DNA from: Chromatiaceae bacterium
GTDB taxonomy: Bacteria; Pseudomonadota; Gammaproteobacteria; Chromatiales; Chromatiaceae
Length of the DNA stretch: 64,000 nucleotides
Assembly (NCBI GenBank): GCA_024235395.1
Contig: JACKMK010000001.1
Location: 558,001-622,000, forward strand
Direction: 5' to 3'
Part shown: piece after piece, positions 7,764 to 17,130 of the stretch
Layout: each line of letters opens with the position of its first letter
How positions within the stretch are numbered: the stretch's first letter is position 1
Program-made: the position numbers and the translations under genes
The notes under the pieces: generated by a model
The model's input: only the letters and a program-made list of their open reading frames with translations
Database searches by the model: none
What the model was told of the DNA's origin: nothing

Positions 7764-9590
7764 TCAAGCGCCTTGCGGGTACAGTGGTGGCAGGACATCC
7801 GTGTCGGGGGCGACACCGGCGTCGGGCAGGCCGTGCGCGAGCAGCGGCCCCATGACCTGCCAGGCTGCAGCGCCGTCCCAGGCCGAAGACGCATCCGCGT
7901 ACAGCTGCGCATCGACCTGCGCACAGACCGCCTCGGCATCACCGCCGAGGCGCCGCGCGATCAGATCCAGGCGTCGCGGCGGGTCGTCCGGCCAACGCAC
8001 AGCCGCCCAGTCGATCAGTGCACGACGCGCCGCGGCGACGTCATTGCCGCGGAAGGCCTGCTCGATGCGTGCCAGCGCCGCGCGCCGCTCGCCCCGCGAT
8101 GGGGTCTTGGTGGTCTCCGGCGTCACTGTCTCGTCACGCGTGCCGGCGGGCGTGACGTGTTGTCGGGCGCGCCACCAGAGCGCGGCGGTCGCCAGCCAGG
8201 CGAGTGCCAACAGTGCCGCGACCCACGGCCAGTATCCGGGGGCCGAATCGGCAGAGCGCGCTGCACCGGCGGCATCGGGGATCGTTGCGGCGGCCCGGGC
8301 TTCGGGCACCGCCTGCGTGGACGGTGGCGGACGCTGTGCCGCCGCGCCGGCCGCCGCCGGTAACACCTCGATCGCGCGTGCCGGCAGTTCGGCGACGTGC
8401 TGTTCGCCTGCCCCGGTGTCCCACCAGGCGACGCGGACGGCGGGCAGGGTCAGCGCACCACTGTGCGACGGGACCAACGCCGCACGTATCACCTTCTGTG
8501 CGACCAGGGTGTTTCCATCGACCCGCGCCTGGGCCTGCGGTTTGTCGGGGTACACCTTGATACCACTGCCGGCGTCGAGCGCGAGGTCAGGCAACTGCGC
8601 GGCACTCAGCCCTTGCGCAGTGATCGCGACGGTGCGTGTGACCGGCTCGCCGACACGGAACACCGGCGGATTCTCCGACCAGGTCTCGTTCAGCGTCAGC
8701 GATTCCGCAGGCAGCCAAGGCGATGCCGATCCGGCCGGTTGCGCCAGTACGTCGATCTTCAGCTGACGTGCACGCAGCCGGATCGGTCGCGTCTGAGTGA
8801 AGGCGCCATTGAGGCTCGGCAGGCCACTGCGGCCAAACAGGCGGTCGAAATCCGCAAACGGGTCGCGCCCCCGGAACGTCTGTCCGGGCCCACCGCCGCG
8901 CGGGTTCTGTTCCGGCACCTCGGCGCTGAGTACCGGGCCGTCGATCTGCAAGGTACCGCTGCGCTGCGGAAACACGGCGTAACGACGCTCGCTGACCCGG
9001 TACTGCTGGCCGTCGCGCTGCGTGGTGTACTCGGTTTCGGGTCCAAGCGGCTCGACCAGCGCGTCGGTGGCCTGCGGATCCGAGATATGCGCCTGGCGCA
9101 ACGGGACGCGCGACAACAGGCGGGCGGTGTAGATCACCTTCTGCTGCACATAGGGCTGCTGCGGCTCGACCTCGACCTCCATGAACACCGGCGCCGCCGG
9201 TCCCGCCTTCGCCGCGTCGGCAGCCGGCAGCACGTCCAGCGACAAAGGCCCAGTGCTCGCACTGTCGACCCGGATCGCCGGGATCGTCAGCTTGCCGGTG
9301 CGTTTCGGTGCAAGTACGTACTGCCAGCTGCGGCTGCTCGAACTGCGCCCGTTGATCATGCTCATATGCATGCTCTGGCTCTGGTTCAGGACATCGAAAT
9401 CCTGCGTCACCGGCGACAGGTCGGGGGTCCCGTTGCTGCCACCCGGCACGCTGATGATCAGGGTGACCGTCTCGCCCTCGCCGATCCGCGTCCGGTCGAG
9501 ACGGGCCTCCGGCCCGGCCGCCCAGACCTGCACGGTGGCCAGCAGCAGCCCGAACAGAACCAGATGCCGTATGTGGATCGCGTGTTTCAT
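7764..9590 (-). CDS. batD: BatD (oxygen-tolerance protein)
   Basis: 608 residues. Signal peptide (MKHAIHIRHLVLFGLLLATVQVWA), then the BatD region beginning EARLDRTRIGEGETVTLIISV with SMHMSMINGRSS shortly after. This is several immunoglobulin-like beta domains facing the periplasm, followed by one transmembrane helix (about 440-460, WPWVAALLALAWLATAALWW) and a cytoplasmic C-terminal part. It is the last gene of the moxR-bat operon, starting 7 bases after the batB/C stop. Bat proteins were named for Bacteroides aerotolerance; in other bacteria they are linked to envelope integrity and MoxR chaperone action. The actual biochemical role of BatD is not known. Confidence 0.9.
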   Translation of the reverse strand: MKHAIHIRHLVLFGLLLATVQVWAAGPEARLDRTRIGEGETVTLIISVPGGSNGTPDLSPVTQDFDVLNQSQSMHMSMINGRSSSSRSWQYVLAPKRTGKLTIPAIRVDSASTGPLSLDVLPAADAAKAGPAAPVFMEVEVEPQQPYVQQKVIYTARLLSRVPLRQAHISDPQATDALVEPLGPETEYTTQRDGQQYRVSERRYAVFPQRSGTLQIDGPVLSAEVPEQNPRGGGPGQTFRGRDPFADFDRLFGRSGLPSLNGAFTQTRPIRLRARQLKIDVLAQPAGSASPWLPAESLTLNETWSENPPVFRVGEPVTRTVAITAQGLSAAQLPDLALDAGSGIKVYPDKPQAQARVDGNTLVAQKVIRAALVPSHSGALTLPAVRVAWWDTGAGEQHVAELPARAIEVLPAAAGAAAQRPPPSTQAVPEARAAATIPDAAGAARSADSAPGYWPWVAALLALAWLATAALWWRARQHVTPAGTRDETVTPETTKTPSRGERRAALARIEQAFRGNDVAAARRALIDWAAVRWPDDPPRRLDLIARRLGGDAEAVCAQVDAQLYADASSAWDGAAAWQVMGPLLAHGLPDAGVAPDTDVLPPLYPQGA

Positions 9591-9597
9591 ACTTACC

Positions 9598-11937
9598 TCA
9601 GGGTAGTCGACCACTGCGACGCAGGTGCTGCAGCAGGAAACGCTGACGCAGCAGGCCCGCCGGATCGTCGTCGACGCGGCGCAACATCTGTTCGATCGCC
9701 TGGCGGTCTTCCGGATCGACGTGCGGCACCTCCGCGCCCGGCATCCCCTGCGCGGCCAGCTGTTGCCGGTCACGGAGCAGGTCGGACAGGCCCGGCGCCT
9801 GTGGCGTGCGCGGCCCGCCCGTCGCCGCGGTATTCGCGCCCTGTGGCGTTGCTGCCGGGTTCGGCGCCTCTCCCTGGTCGTCCCGCTGCGGCGGCTCGTC
9901 GCGTTCGCCACCGCCAGCGCCGTTCTGCTGCGCCAGATCGCCCGTCCGTTCGGAGGGGTCGTCGCGCCCGGCGCCCGGCTCAGCCGTCTCTGTTGCCGGA
10001 TCGGACGGCTCCTCGTCGGGGGTCGCCGCGTGCTGATCGCCCGAGGCGCCCGGTGTCTTCGGGTCCGGCGTCTGCCGCTCGCCGGCTGTCGACGCCTCAG
10101 CCTGCCGATCGCTGCGCGGTTCGACCTCCCCCTCGCCGCCAACGTCTTGCCGCGCGGCGTCCGCCGCCGATGCGGTGCTGTGCTGCCGCGCATCAGTCTG
10201 CTGATCCTGTTGCGCGGATTGCGCACGCTGCGGTCCGTTGCGCTGTCCGTCATCCGACGTATCGCCATCTGCCGATGCCGTTTCGGGGCCCTGGCCATCG
10301 TCCTGCGTGGCCCCCGCCTGGCCGCCGGTATCTGCGCCCGCATCGCCGGCCTGACGGTCATCGGCCTGGTCACCTGCGGCCGCACTCTGGTCGCGCTGGC
10401 CCGCGGGACTCGTCTGGTCCTGCTGCGAGGACGCATCGGCCTGCTGCGAACCCTGTTCGGCACCGGCCGTATCACCCTGGGTCGCGTCGTCCTCCCCGGT
10501 GGTTTCGCCGGGTTGGCCGGCGTCGGCCGACCGCGGGTTCTGTGCGGAATCGCGCTCGCGCTGTGCGCGACGCTGGTCGAGCAGGCGCTGCACCAGGTCT
10601 CGATTGTGGCGGGCATCGGCGTCGTCCGGTCGCGCCGTGAGTGCCGTGTCATAGGCGGCCAGCGCCTCGTCGAGGCGGTCCAGGCGCGCCAGCGCATTGC
10701 CCCGGTTGTACGCAACCTCCGGCCCATCGAGCCCCTCGAGCGCAGACAACGCTGCCGCGTAGTCGCCCGCCCTGTAGTGCGCCGCAGCCCGCCAGTCGGG
10801 GCGCTCGAACCGGCCTGCCGCCTGCTCGGGCCTGCCGTCTTCCAACAACGCTGCCGCACGTTGATCGGGGCGCTGCCACAGCCCGTCCCAGGTCGCCGCG
10901 CTGGCGTCCGGCGGCGGCAGCAACAGCAGGGTCAGCGACAGCGCGCCGAACCAGCCACGGCGAAACCCGAGCGCGGCAAGCGGCAGCAACAACAGCAACA
11001 GCCAAGGCCCCTCTTCACGCCAACGGTCGGCGCTCTGGCGTGCGTCGCCGGCCTCGCCGGGCAACACCGGTGCATCCGGCGCCAGCGCCAGGATGTCGCC
11101 GTCATCGGCCGTGATACCGATGTAACGGCCACCCCCGGCGCCGGCCAGTTCGCGCAGCGCATCGTCGTCGAGGCGCGCCATGCGGATCGCGCCCTTGTCG
11201 TCCTTGAGCAGCGCGCCGTCCGGACCGGCCACCGGCCCGCCCTTGGTGGTCCCTATGCCGAGCACCGAGACGCGATAGCCATCCCCGCGCAGGCGGCGCG
11301 CAGCGTCGATCGCCGCACCCGGGCTGTCCAGGCTGCCGGTCAACAACAGCACCTGCCCGTCCGGCGCCTCGGCCTGACGCAACAGGTCGCCGGCCTGGGC
11401 CAGCGCAAGATCCTCGCGTCGCGCACCACCGACCGGCAGCAGGCTGGTCTCGAGATGCGGTACCTGCGCCGCGATCGTCTCGGCATCGCCGGTCAGGGGT
11501 GCAACAACGAAGGGTTCGGCACCATAGGCGAGCAACGCGGTCTGGCCGTCGCGCGCTGCGCGCAGCAGGTCGAGGACCTTGTAGCGCGCACGCGCGAGGC
11601 GCGACGGCGCCAGGTCCGTCGCGTTCATCGACGCCGACAGGTCGAGCACGATGACGCGGTACTGGCGCGCCGCAAACAGGGGTTCCGGCAGGCGCTGCCA
11701 GGTCGGGCCGGCCAACGCGAGCACCGCGAGCACCCAACCGATCGCGAGTAGCAGCAGCGGCAGCCGGCGCGCATCACCGCCGAGATCGCTCAGCATGCGC
11801 GGCAACAGATGCGCATCGACCACCTTGCGCCATGCATCCGCCCCTCCGCTGCCGAGGCGCAACTGCCAGAGCACCCACGCGAGCGGCAGCAATGCCAGCA
11901 GCCACAGCGGGCGCAGGAAGTGGAAATCAGACAGCAT
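9598..11937 (-). CDS. batB: BatB-BatC fusion: membrane VWA domain plus TPR and long disordered tail
   Basis: 779 residues. Two N-terminal membrane helices (about 9-25 and 60-77), then a von Willebrand A domain with the MIDAS motif DLSAS (D99, S101, S103), and another pair of helices around 311-341. TPR repeats typical of BatC follow (about 384-455, including YRAGDYAAALSAL and NRGNALARLDRLDEALAAY). After that a region of roughly 270 residues is almost entirely Gln, Asp, Ala, Gly, Glu and Ser. The end regains order (SDLLRDRQQLAAQGMPG, RFLLQHLRRSGR). The VWA domain should bind a divalent cation and a partner protein. Its start overlaps the end of batA by 11 bases. The fusion of BatB and BatC is common in gammaproteobacteria; the length of the acidic tail is notable. 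Confidence 0.9.
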   Translation of the reverse strand: MLSDFHFLRPLWLLALLPLAWVLWQLRLGSGGADAWRKVVDAHLLPRMLSDLGGDARRLPLLLLAIGWVLAVLALAGPTWQRLPEPLFAARQYRVIVLDLSASMNATDLAPSRLARARYKVLDLLRAARDGQTALLAYGAEPFVVAPLTGDAETIAAQVPHLETSLLPVGGARREDLALAQAGDLLRQAEAPDGQVLLLTGSLDSPGAAIDAARRLRGDGYRVSVLGIGTTKGGPVAGPDGALLKDDKGAIRMARLDDDALRELAGAGGGRYIGITADDGDILALAPDAPVLPGEAGDARQSADRWREEGPWLLLLLLPLAALGFRRGWFGALSLTLLLLPPPDASAATWDGLWQRPDQRAAALLEDGRPEQAAGRFERPDWRAAAHYRAGDYAAALSALEGLDGPEVAYNRGNALARLDRLDEALAAYDTALTARPDDADARHNRDLVQRLLDQRRAQRERDSAQNPRSADAGQPGETTGEDDATQGDTAGAEQGSQQADASSQQDQTSPAGQRDQSAAAGDQADDRQAGDAGADTGGQAGATQDDGQGPETASADGDTSDDGQRNGPQRAQSAQQDQQTDARQHSTASAADAARQDVGGEGEVEPRSDRQAEASTAGERQTPDPKTPGASGDQHAATPDEEPSDPATETAEPGAGRDDPSERTGDLAQQNGAGGGERDEPPQRDDQGEAPNPAATPQGANTAATGGPRTPQAPGLSDLLRDRQQLAAQGMPGAEVPHVDPEDRQAIEQMLRRVDDDPAGLLRQRFLLQHLRRSGRLP

Positions 11938-12946
11938 CTTTGCCCACCCGCGCGGTGTCGGAGACCACGAGCCGCCGCGGCAGCGTTCCCAACGCGAGAA
12001 CCACGCTGAGCAGGAGTGCGCCACCCGCGGGCCACATGTACAGGGCGTGCAGCGGTCTCAGGCTGAGACTGTCGCGGACACTGGGTTCGAGGCGATCGAG
12101 TTCGTCGTAGACGCGCTCCAGCTGGACGGTATCGGTGGCCTCGAAATAGCGGCCACCGGTCTCCGCGGCGATCGCCTTCAGGGTCGCCGGGTCGAGGTCG
12201 CGCCCCTGCTGGCTGAGCAGGCCGAACGGGGTACGCACGCCGACCGGGCCGCCACCGATACCGATCGTGTAGATGCGTACGCCGGCGCGTGCCGCGACCC
12301 TTGCCGCGTCGAGCGGCGCGATGTTACCGACCGTGTTCGCGCCGTCCGTCAGCAGGATCAACACGCGGTTGTCCTGCGCCTGTTCCTTCAGCCGCTTCAC
12401 CGCAACCGCGATCGCATCGCCGATCGCCGTGTCGCGGCCGGCCAGGCCGATCACCGCCTCGTTCAACATGTTCCGAACCGTCTCACGGTCGTAGGTCAGC
12501 GGCGTCTGCAGGTAGGCCCGGGTTCCGAACAGAACCAGTCCCAGACGATCCCCGTCCCGGCGCTCTATGAAACGTCCGGCCACCGCCTTGACCACGTCGA
12601 GACGATTGACCGGGCGGTCGTTCAGCCGATAGTCGTCCTGCTCCATCGACCCGGAGACATCGACCGCGAGCATCAGATCGCGACCGGCGACCGGCAGGCG
12701 CAGCGGTTCGCCGAGCCACTGCGGCTGTGCTGCGGCGACCACCAGTAACAGCCATGCCAGCCAGGCAGCCGTGCGGCGCCGGCCGCTGTGCGGCGTGCCT
12801 GCATCGGTGCCTGCCGCGGGCAGGTCGCGCAGAAACGGCAGGCGCAGTGCCTCGCCGGTGTGCGCGGGTGCGGGCGGCAGCAGGCGCCTCACGAGCCACG
12901 GCAGCGGCAAGGCGAGGAATACCCAGGGCCACACGAAATGGATCAT
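11927..12946 (-). CDS. batA: BatA, VWA domain membrane protein
   Basis: 339 residues. N-terminal helix at about 5-20, a second at 60-74, a VWA domain with a perfect MIDAS DVSGSM (D96, S98, S100) and a C-terminal helix near 310-328. It is the canonical BatA layout with the VWA domain held between membrane anchors. The ATG overlaps the stop of the upstream DUF4381 gene (ATGA), and its own 3' end overlaps batB. BatA and BatB are thought to form a membrane complex that is a client or partner of the MoxR ATPase encoded upstream; that is family knowledge, not shown here. Confidence 0.93.
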   Translation of the reverse strand: MIHFVWPWVFLALPLPWLVRRLLPPAPAHTGEALRLPFLRDLPAAGTDAGTPHSGRRRTAAWLAWLLLVVAAAQPQWLGEPLRLPVAGRDLMLAVDVSGSMEQDDYRLNDRPVNRLDVVKAVAGRFIERRDGDRLGLVLFGTRAYLQTPLTYDRETVRNMLNEAVIGLAGRDTAIGDAIAVAVKRLKEQAQDNRVLILLTDGANTVGNIAPLDAARVAARAGVRIYTIGIGGGPVGVRTPFGLLSQQGRDLDPATLKAIAAETGGRYFEATDTVQLERVYDELDRLEPSVRDSLSLRPLHALYMWPAGGALLLSVVLALGTLPRRLVVSDTARVGKDAV

Positions 12947-13452
12947 CGACAGCCTCCGCGATTGTGTCGGATCCAGTCCCTGACCAATGTCGCGAGCTCA
13001 TCCGGCCGCCCATCGGCCGCCGCGCGATACGGGGCGTCCGCAAGCAGCCGGCCCGGGCCGTCGCGGAAACGGCCGGCACCGCCGTGCGCATCGAGAAACG
13101 TCAGCCAGGCGTCACCCGTCAACGCCGCGACCGGCTGGCCCGGGAACGCGACGCGTGCATAACGCCGCAGCAGCCGCGAAAGGCCGCGCAGGTACGCGAT
13201 CCCATCGGCGCCGGGATCGGTACGCCGATGCAACCGCTCCAGTTCGCGCAATGCCGCGCGCGCCGCGGCGGTACAACGGCGACGACGCTGCCACCACCAC
13301 AGTGTCGCCACGCACGCGATCAGCAGCACGCCGAGCAACACCCACCAACCCGGCGCGGGCGGCCACCAGGCGACCGGGTCCGGCAGATGGTAATCGCGCA
13401 GGCCCGCCAAAGGATCGCCGGACAGTGGTATCTGCTGCGCGGGGCCGTTCAC
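12943..13452 (-). CDS. DUF4381 membrane protein of the moxR-bat operon
   Basis: 169 residues from a GTG at 13452 that overlaps the stop of the preceding DUF58 gene as GTGA. The family hallmark LRDYHLPDPVAWWPPAPGWW is followed directly by a transmembrane helix (about 37-54) and a cytoplasmic helical domain rich in Arg (RRRRCTAAARAALRELERLHRR). DUF4381 proteins occur almost only between the DUF58 and batA genes of these operons and are thought to be part of the same membrane assembly. No enzymatic motif is seen. Confidence 0.85.
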   Translation of the reverse strand: MNGPAQQIPLSGDPLAGLRDYHLPDPVAWWPPAPGWWVLLGVLLIACVATLWWWQRRRRCTAAARAALRELERLHRRTDPGADGIAYLRGLSRLLRRYARVAFPGQPVAALTGDAWLTFLDAHGGAGRFRDGPGRLLADAPYRAAADGRPDELATLVRDWIRHNRGGCR

Positions 13453-14438
13453 CGGATCCCTCCGCTGCGCAGCAGACGCGGACGCAGGCCGTGGCGCAAC
13501 GCGTCGCCCACCGGTTGATCCGTGCGCAGTGCGACACGGTGTGCCTGGTAATGCCGGCACAGGGTTTCGAGGTGGCCGACCTGCGCATCGAAACGCGCGG
13601 TCCAGGCGGCGCGCAACGCCGCGCTGCCGGTATCCAGTACCCTACCGGTATCGCCGTCGGTCACCGGATAGCGCGCCGCTGGCGGCGGTGCCTCGTCGAG
13701 CGGATCAAAGACGTGCACGAACACCAGCTCGCTGCCGGCCGCGAGCCTCGCGATCCACGCATCGTCACCGGCTCCGAACGCGGCAAAGTCACTGATCAGG
13801 AACACCAGACTGCCCGGCCGCACCAATTGCACCAGATGGGTCGCAGCAGCGGTGAGCGCGCCGTCCGGCGTGCCGGTGCCAAGTTCGCCGCCGGGCGCAC
13901 CCTCGCCCCCCGCTTCGGAGAACTCGGTCAGCGCGTGCAGCAGCGGCAACAGCCCGCGGGTACGCGCGGCCGGCCGGTATTCGACATAGCGTCCGTCGTC
14001 GAACACCAGGCCACCGACCCGGTCACCCTTGTCGGCGGCGGCCCAGGCGAGCAGTGCCGCCGCATGCGCCGCGACGACCGATTTGAATGCGACCCGGCTG
14101 GCAAAACGCATTGCCGGGCGCTGGTCGACGAACAGCCAGACCGGTCGCTCTCGCTCCTCACGAAACAATTTGACATGTGCGGTGCTGGAACGCGCCGTGA
14201 CCCGCCAGTCCATGTTGCGCGGGTCGTCGCCCGGCTGATAGACGCGTGACTCGTCGTACTCCATCCCACGCCCGCGGAACCGCGAGAGATGGCCGCCGCT
14301 GCGGGTCGCCAGCACCTTGCCGCGCGGCGCAATCTGCAACTGGCGCGCCTCCTGCCGCAATGCGATCAGCGTCTCGAGATCGATACGCGTGCCTGTCGGC
14401 CCGCCGCCTGATGCGTCTGTCGGGTTCAGCAACGACAC
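13449..14438 (-). CDS. DUF58 domain protein (MoxR-associated)
   Basis: 329 residues. The DUF58 signature is SRFRGRGMEYDESRVYQPGDDPRNMDWRVTAR, seen here as RGRGMEYDESR and GDDPRNMDWRV. It is followed by a VWA-like fold with WLFVDQRPAM (degenerate MIDAS, DQR instead of DxS) and LVFLISDFAAF. Unlike many DUF58 proteins it has no N-terminal membrane pair. The start is uncertain: GTG 14438 gives the longest product but is only one base from GGAGG, while an in-frame TTG at 14432 has better spacing (7 bases). It begins just after the moxR stop and overlaps the DUF4381 gene. Confidence 0.87.
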   Translation of the reverse strand: MSLLNPTDASGGGPTGTRIDLETLIALRQEARQLQIAPRGKVLATRSGGHLSRFRGRGMEYDESRVYQPGDDPRNMDWRVTARSSTAHVKLFREERERPVWLFVDQRPAMRFASRVAFKSVVAAHAAALLAWAAADKGDRVGGLVFDDGRYVEYRPAARTRGLLPLLHALTEFSEAGGEGAPGGELGTGTPDGALTAAATHLVQLVRPGSLVFLISDFAAFGAGDDAWIARLAAGSELVFVHVFDPLDEAPPPAARYPVTDGDTGRVLDTGSAALRAAWTARFDAQVGHLETLCRHYQAHRVALRTDQPVGDALRHGLRPRLLRSGGIR

Positions 14439-14445
14439 GCCTCCG

Positions 14446-15456
14446 TCAGGGTACGGCCACCCTGCCCAGCAGCGTCTCGACGAACCCCTGGGCGGTGCGG
14501 CCCTCGGCCTCCGCCTGGTATGAGAGCAGTACCCGATGGCGCAGCACGTCCGGGGCGACCGCCTGGATATCCTCCGGCGATACATAGTCGCGTCCATCCA
14601 GCCAGGCACGTGCGCGTGCGCAGCGATCGAGCGCCAGGGTCGCGCGCGGACTTGCGCCATAACGCAGCCACCCGGCGAGGTCGCGACCATAGGGTGCCGG
14701 ATCGCGGGTGGCGAGCACCAGGTGCACCAGGTAGTCCTCGACGTCCGGCGACATGAACAGTTCGAGGATCGCACGGCGCGCGGCAAACACACTGTGCTGG
14801 CTGACCTTGTGACTGCCCGGCGGCCGCTCGCTGGCCCGTGCCTCATCGCGGTTCAGGCTCAGGATCGCCTTTTCGGTCGCAAGGTCGGGATAGTCGACAC
14901 GCACGTGCATCAGAAAGCGGTCGAGCTGTGCCTCGGGCAGCGGGTAGGTGCCTTCCTGCTCGATCGGGTTCTGAGTCGCCATGACCAGGAACAGCTCGGG
15001 CAGATGGAAGGTCTCACGTCCCACGGTGACCTGTCGCTCGCCCATTGCCTCGAGCAACGCGGACTGCACCTTCGCCGGTGCGCGGTTGACCTCATCGGCG
15101 AGCACGAAATTGTGGAACACCGGACCTTTGTCGAAATGGAAGCTGCCGTCCTGCGGCCGATAGATCTCGGTCCCGGTGAGATCCGCCGGCAGCAGGTCGG
15201 GCGTGAACTGGATACGGTGAAAATCGCCTTCGAGGCCCGACGCCAATGCCTTGACCGCCTTCGTCTTGGCCAGGCCGGGGGCCCCTTCGACCAGCAGGTG
15301 ACCGTCCGCGAGCAATGCCATCAGCAACCGTTCCACGAGTTCGGACTGGCCGAGAATCTGCTGCTCCACGTGCGTTCGCAGCTGGTCGAACTCGCTGCGA
15401 AGCGCATCGACTTCGCCCTCGGTCTGCTCCTTCACCCGCACGTCAGTACTGCCCAT
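14446..15456 (-). CDS. moxR: MoxR family AAA+ ATPase
   Basis: 336 residues. Walker A is GAPGLAKT (58-65), Walker B is FVLADEVNRA (D121, E122), sensor 1 is ATQNPIEQEGTYPLPEAQLDRF, and the lid domain ends with a sensor-2-type ASPRAT. It is the first gene of the six-gene operon and follows GAGGATGATGCAGG. MoxR ATPases act as chaperones that assemble or activate proteins together with VWA partners; here the partners are DUF58, BatA and BatB. No promoter could be singled out in the 173 bases upstream, before the SbmA-like gene. Confidence 0.94.
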   Translation of the reverse strand: MGSTDVRVKEQTEGEVDALRSEFDQLRTHVEQQILGQSELVERLLMALLADGHLLVEGAPGLAKTKAVKALASGLEGDFHRIQFTPDLLPADLTGTEIYRPQDGSFHFDKGPVFHNFVLADEVNRAPAKVQSALLEAMGERQVTVGRETFHLPELFLVMATQNPIEQEGTYPLPEAQLDRFLMHVRVDYPDLATEKAILSLNRDEARASERPPGSHKVSQHSVFAARRAILELFMSPDVEDYLVHLVLATRDPAPYGRDLAGWLRYGASPRATLALDRCARARAWLDGRDYVSPEDIQAVAPDVLRHRVLLSYQAEAEGRTAQGFVETLLGRVAVP

Positions 15457-15629
15457 CCTGCATCATCCTCGTCGCGATATCTGATCGTCTTGGTTGTCAC
15501 GTCAGACCGCCATCATGCAGGGAACGTTCCGTCGAGGACACCGCTTTTTCGCGACAGTGTTTCGGCGGCAGTCGCCGATGGCTCAAGCCGGCCGGTGCCT
15601 CGCGCCAGGCACGGTAGCCTTGCTGGCCA

Positions 15630-16886
15630 TCAGTCCACTGCACCGGTCTCGCCCGCGAGATAGGCCTGATCGAGTTGCGGCAACGGCCGTTTTTCGAACG
15701 CCGCCTCGAACGCGGCGAGGCGCTTGTAGATCGACTGCAACTCGACGATCGTGGTCCAGGAGTTGACCAGGTACTGGAACGACGACGACACCTGGCCGAA
15801 TGCCGTGAGGATCTGCTGCAGGATGCCAAACGTGATCTTGCCAGCGGCGATCGTCGGCACCAGGATCAGATACACGAAGATATTGTCTGCCTGCAGATAG
15901 CTGTAGCGCACGATGTTGAAATAGAAATAATGGAAGTACAGCCGGAAGTAATTGCGCCGGACGTTGCCGAACAACTCGCGCAAGGTCGGCGGCTGGGCCC
16001 GGCCGGCATCATCCTCGCCATACACCAACTCCTTGCGGTAGGCCGCCTCGACCCGCTGGTTGCGAAAATAGAGTCCCGGCAACTTGATCCCTGCAACCGC
16101 CAACAGCAAAGTGCCGAACACCGACCAGATCAGTGCCGCGGTGAACAGCGGTGCGGCGATGTTGCCGACCACCGGCAGCTCGGAAACATAAGAGGACAAA
16201 GAGAACAACACCGGAAGAAACGCAAACAACGTCATCACCGCGTCGACAATCTTCACCCCCAGGGTCTCGACGATGTCGGCGAAACGCATGGTGTCTTCCT
16301 GGATGCGTTGCGATGCACCCTCGATGCGCCGCACCTCGGCCCAGCGCCCAACGTAGTAGTCGTTCATCGCGGTACGCCAACGAAACACGTAGTGACTGAC
16401 AAAAAAGCTGGTCACGACGATCACGAATATCGCCACGAACGCGATCCCGGCGAAGTCCCCCAGCAGACCGTAGAGCTCACCGACCGAAACACTCGCATCG
16501 CCCGACAGCGCCTGCTGAACGGCATCGAAGAAAGGACGTCGCCACTCGTTGATCGCAACCGAGACCTGCACCGAGAAATAGGTCGAGAACAGGATCAGCG
16601 ACGAGCCCAGCACCGACCACAATTGCCAGCGGTGGGGGTAGAGACGGAACCAGAACATCGCGAACAGCGCGGTCGCAGCGCCGTAGTAGATATAAAACCA
16701 CATGAACTGCGACGTCAGAAAATACCCGACGCCGATGACGGGGGGAGCATCCGGTTCGGCCGGCGGAAAGCCGAGCAAGGCGCCCAGACTGTCGCCCGCG
16801 AGGTACCAGACCAGCGAGGCCAGCGCGCTCCACACGACCGCCATGGTGAAAAACAACCGCGGACGCGGAAAAAACGAAGCAAACAC
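15630..16886 (-). CDS. SbmA/BacA-like inner-membrane transporter
   Basis: 418 residues from GTG 16886, which has GGGAGAG five bases upstream. It has about seven or eight transmembrane segments and the SbmA/BacA signature INEWRRPFFDAVQ (around residue 112), YVFRWRTAMNDYYVGRW and RIQEDTMRF, then FNIVRYSYLQAD and a C-terminal amphipathic stretch. The family imports peptides, including proline-rich antimicrobial peptides and modified peptides, using the proton gradient. It also resembles the membrane half of YddA-type ABC proteins but has no ATPase domain, which fits SbmA/BacA. It is divergent from trkH and not obviously part of the bat operon. Confidence 0.87.
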   Translation of the reverse strand: MFASFFPRPRLFFTMAVVWSALASLVWYLAGDSLGALLGFPPAEPDAPPVIGVGYFLTSQFMWFYIYYGAATALFAMFWFRLYPHRWQLWSVLGSSLILFSTYFSVQVSVAINEWRRPFFDAVQQALSGDASVSVGELYGLLGDFAGIAFVAIFVIVVTSFFVSHYVFRWRTAMNDYYVGRWAEVRRIEGASQRIQEDTMRFADIVETLGVKIVDAVMTLFAFLPVLFSLSSYVSELPVVGNIAAPLFTAALIWSVFGTLLLAVAGIKLPGLYFRNQRVEAAYRKELVYGEDDAGRAQPPTLRELFGNVRRNYFRLYFHYFYFNIVRYSYLQADNIFVYLILVPTIAAGKITFGILQQILTAFGQVSSSFQYLVNSWTTIVELQSIYKRLAAFEAAFEKRPLPQLDQAYLAGETGAVD

Positions 16887-17096
16887 CGATGCTCTCCCAG
16901 GAAAAACAAGACACTGCGCATGGCGCGCGGCTGGAAACGGCCAACGCGGGCCGCCGCAACGGCCGCTGATCCGCTCGCAGGGCCCCTGCGCTTGCGGCGT
17001 CCAGCGTGCTCAGCCGGCGCATAGCCTACTCCCTTTCGGACAATAAGCCGACCGGTCGCGCTGGCCGGCCACACCCTGCGCGGTGCCTGCTGGCGC

Positions 17097-17102
17097 TATA
17101 AT
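17097..17102 (+). promoter_or_regulatory. Probable -10 element of trkH
   Basis: A perfect TATAAT lies 29 bases before the trkH start in the 244-base divergent gap. No good -35 hexamer is seen at 16-18 bases upstream, so strength is uncertain. Transcription would begin near 17110 and give a short leader. Confidence 0.45.
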
Positions 17103-17130
17103 GTAGGGGCCGCAAGCCGCCGCCTCCCCA

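Noticed and set aside
9625..11751. Very long plus-strand open frame across the batB/batC gene
   Set aside because: It is the antisense shadow of a GC-rich gene whose own frame has MIDAS, TPR and operon support; its protein is Arg/Leu-rich low complexity.
11937..12024. Longer start of batB at 12024
   Set aside because: The extra 29 residues read through batA coding sequence, and the ATG at 11937 gives the normal BatB N-terminal membrane helix.
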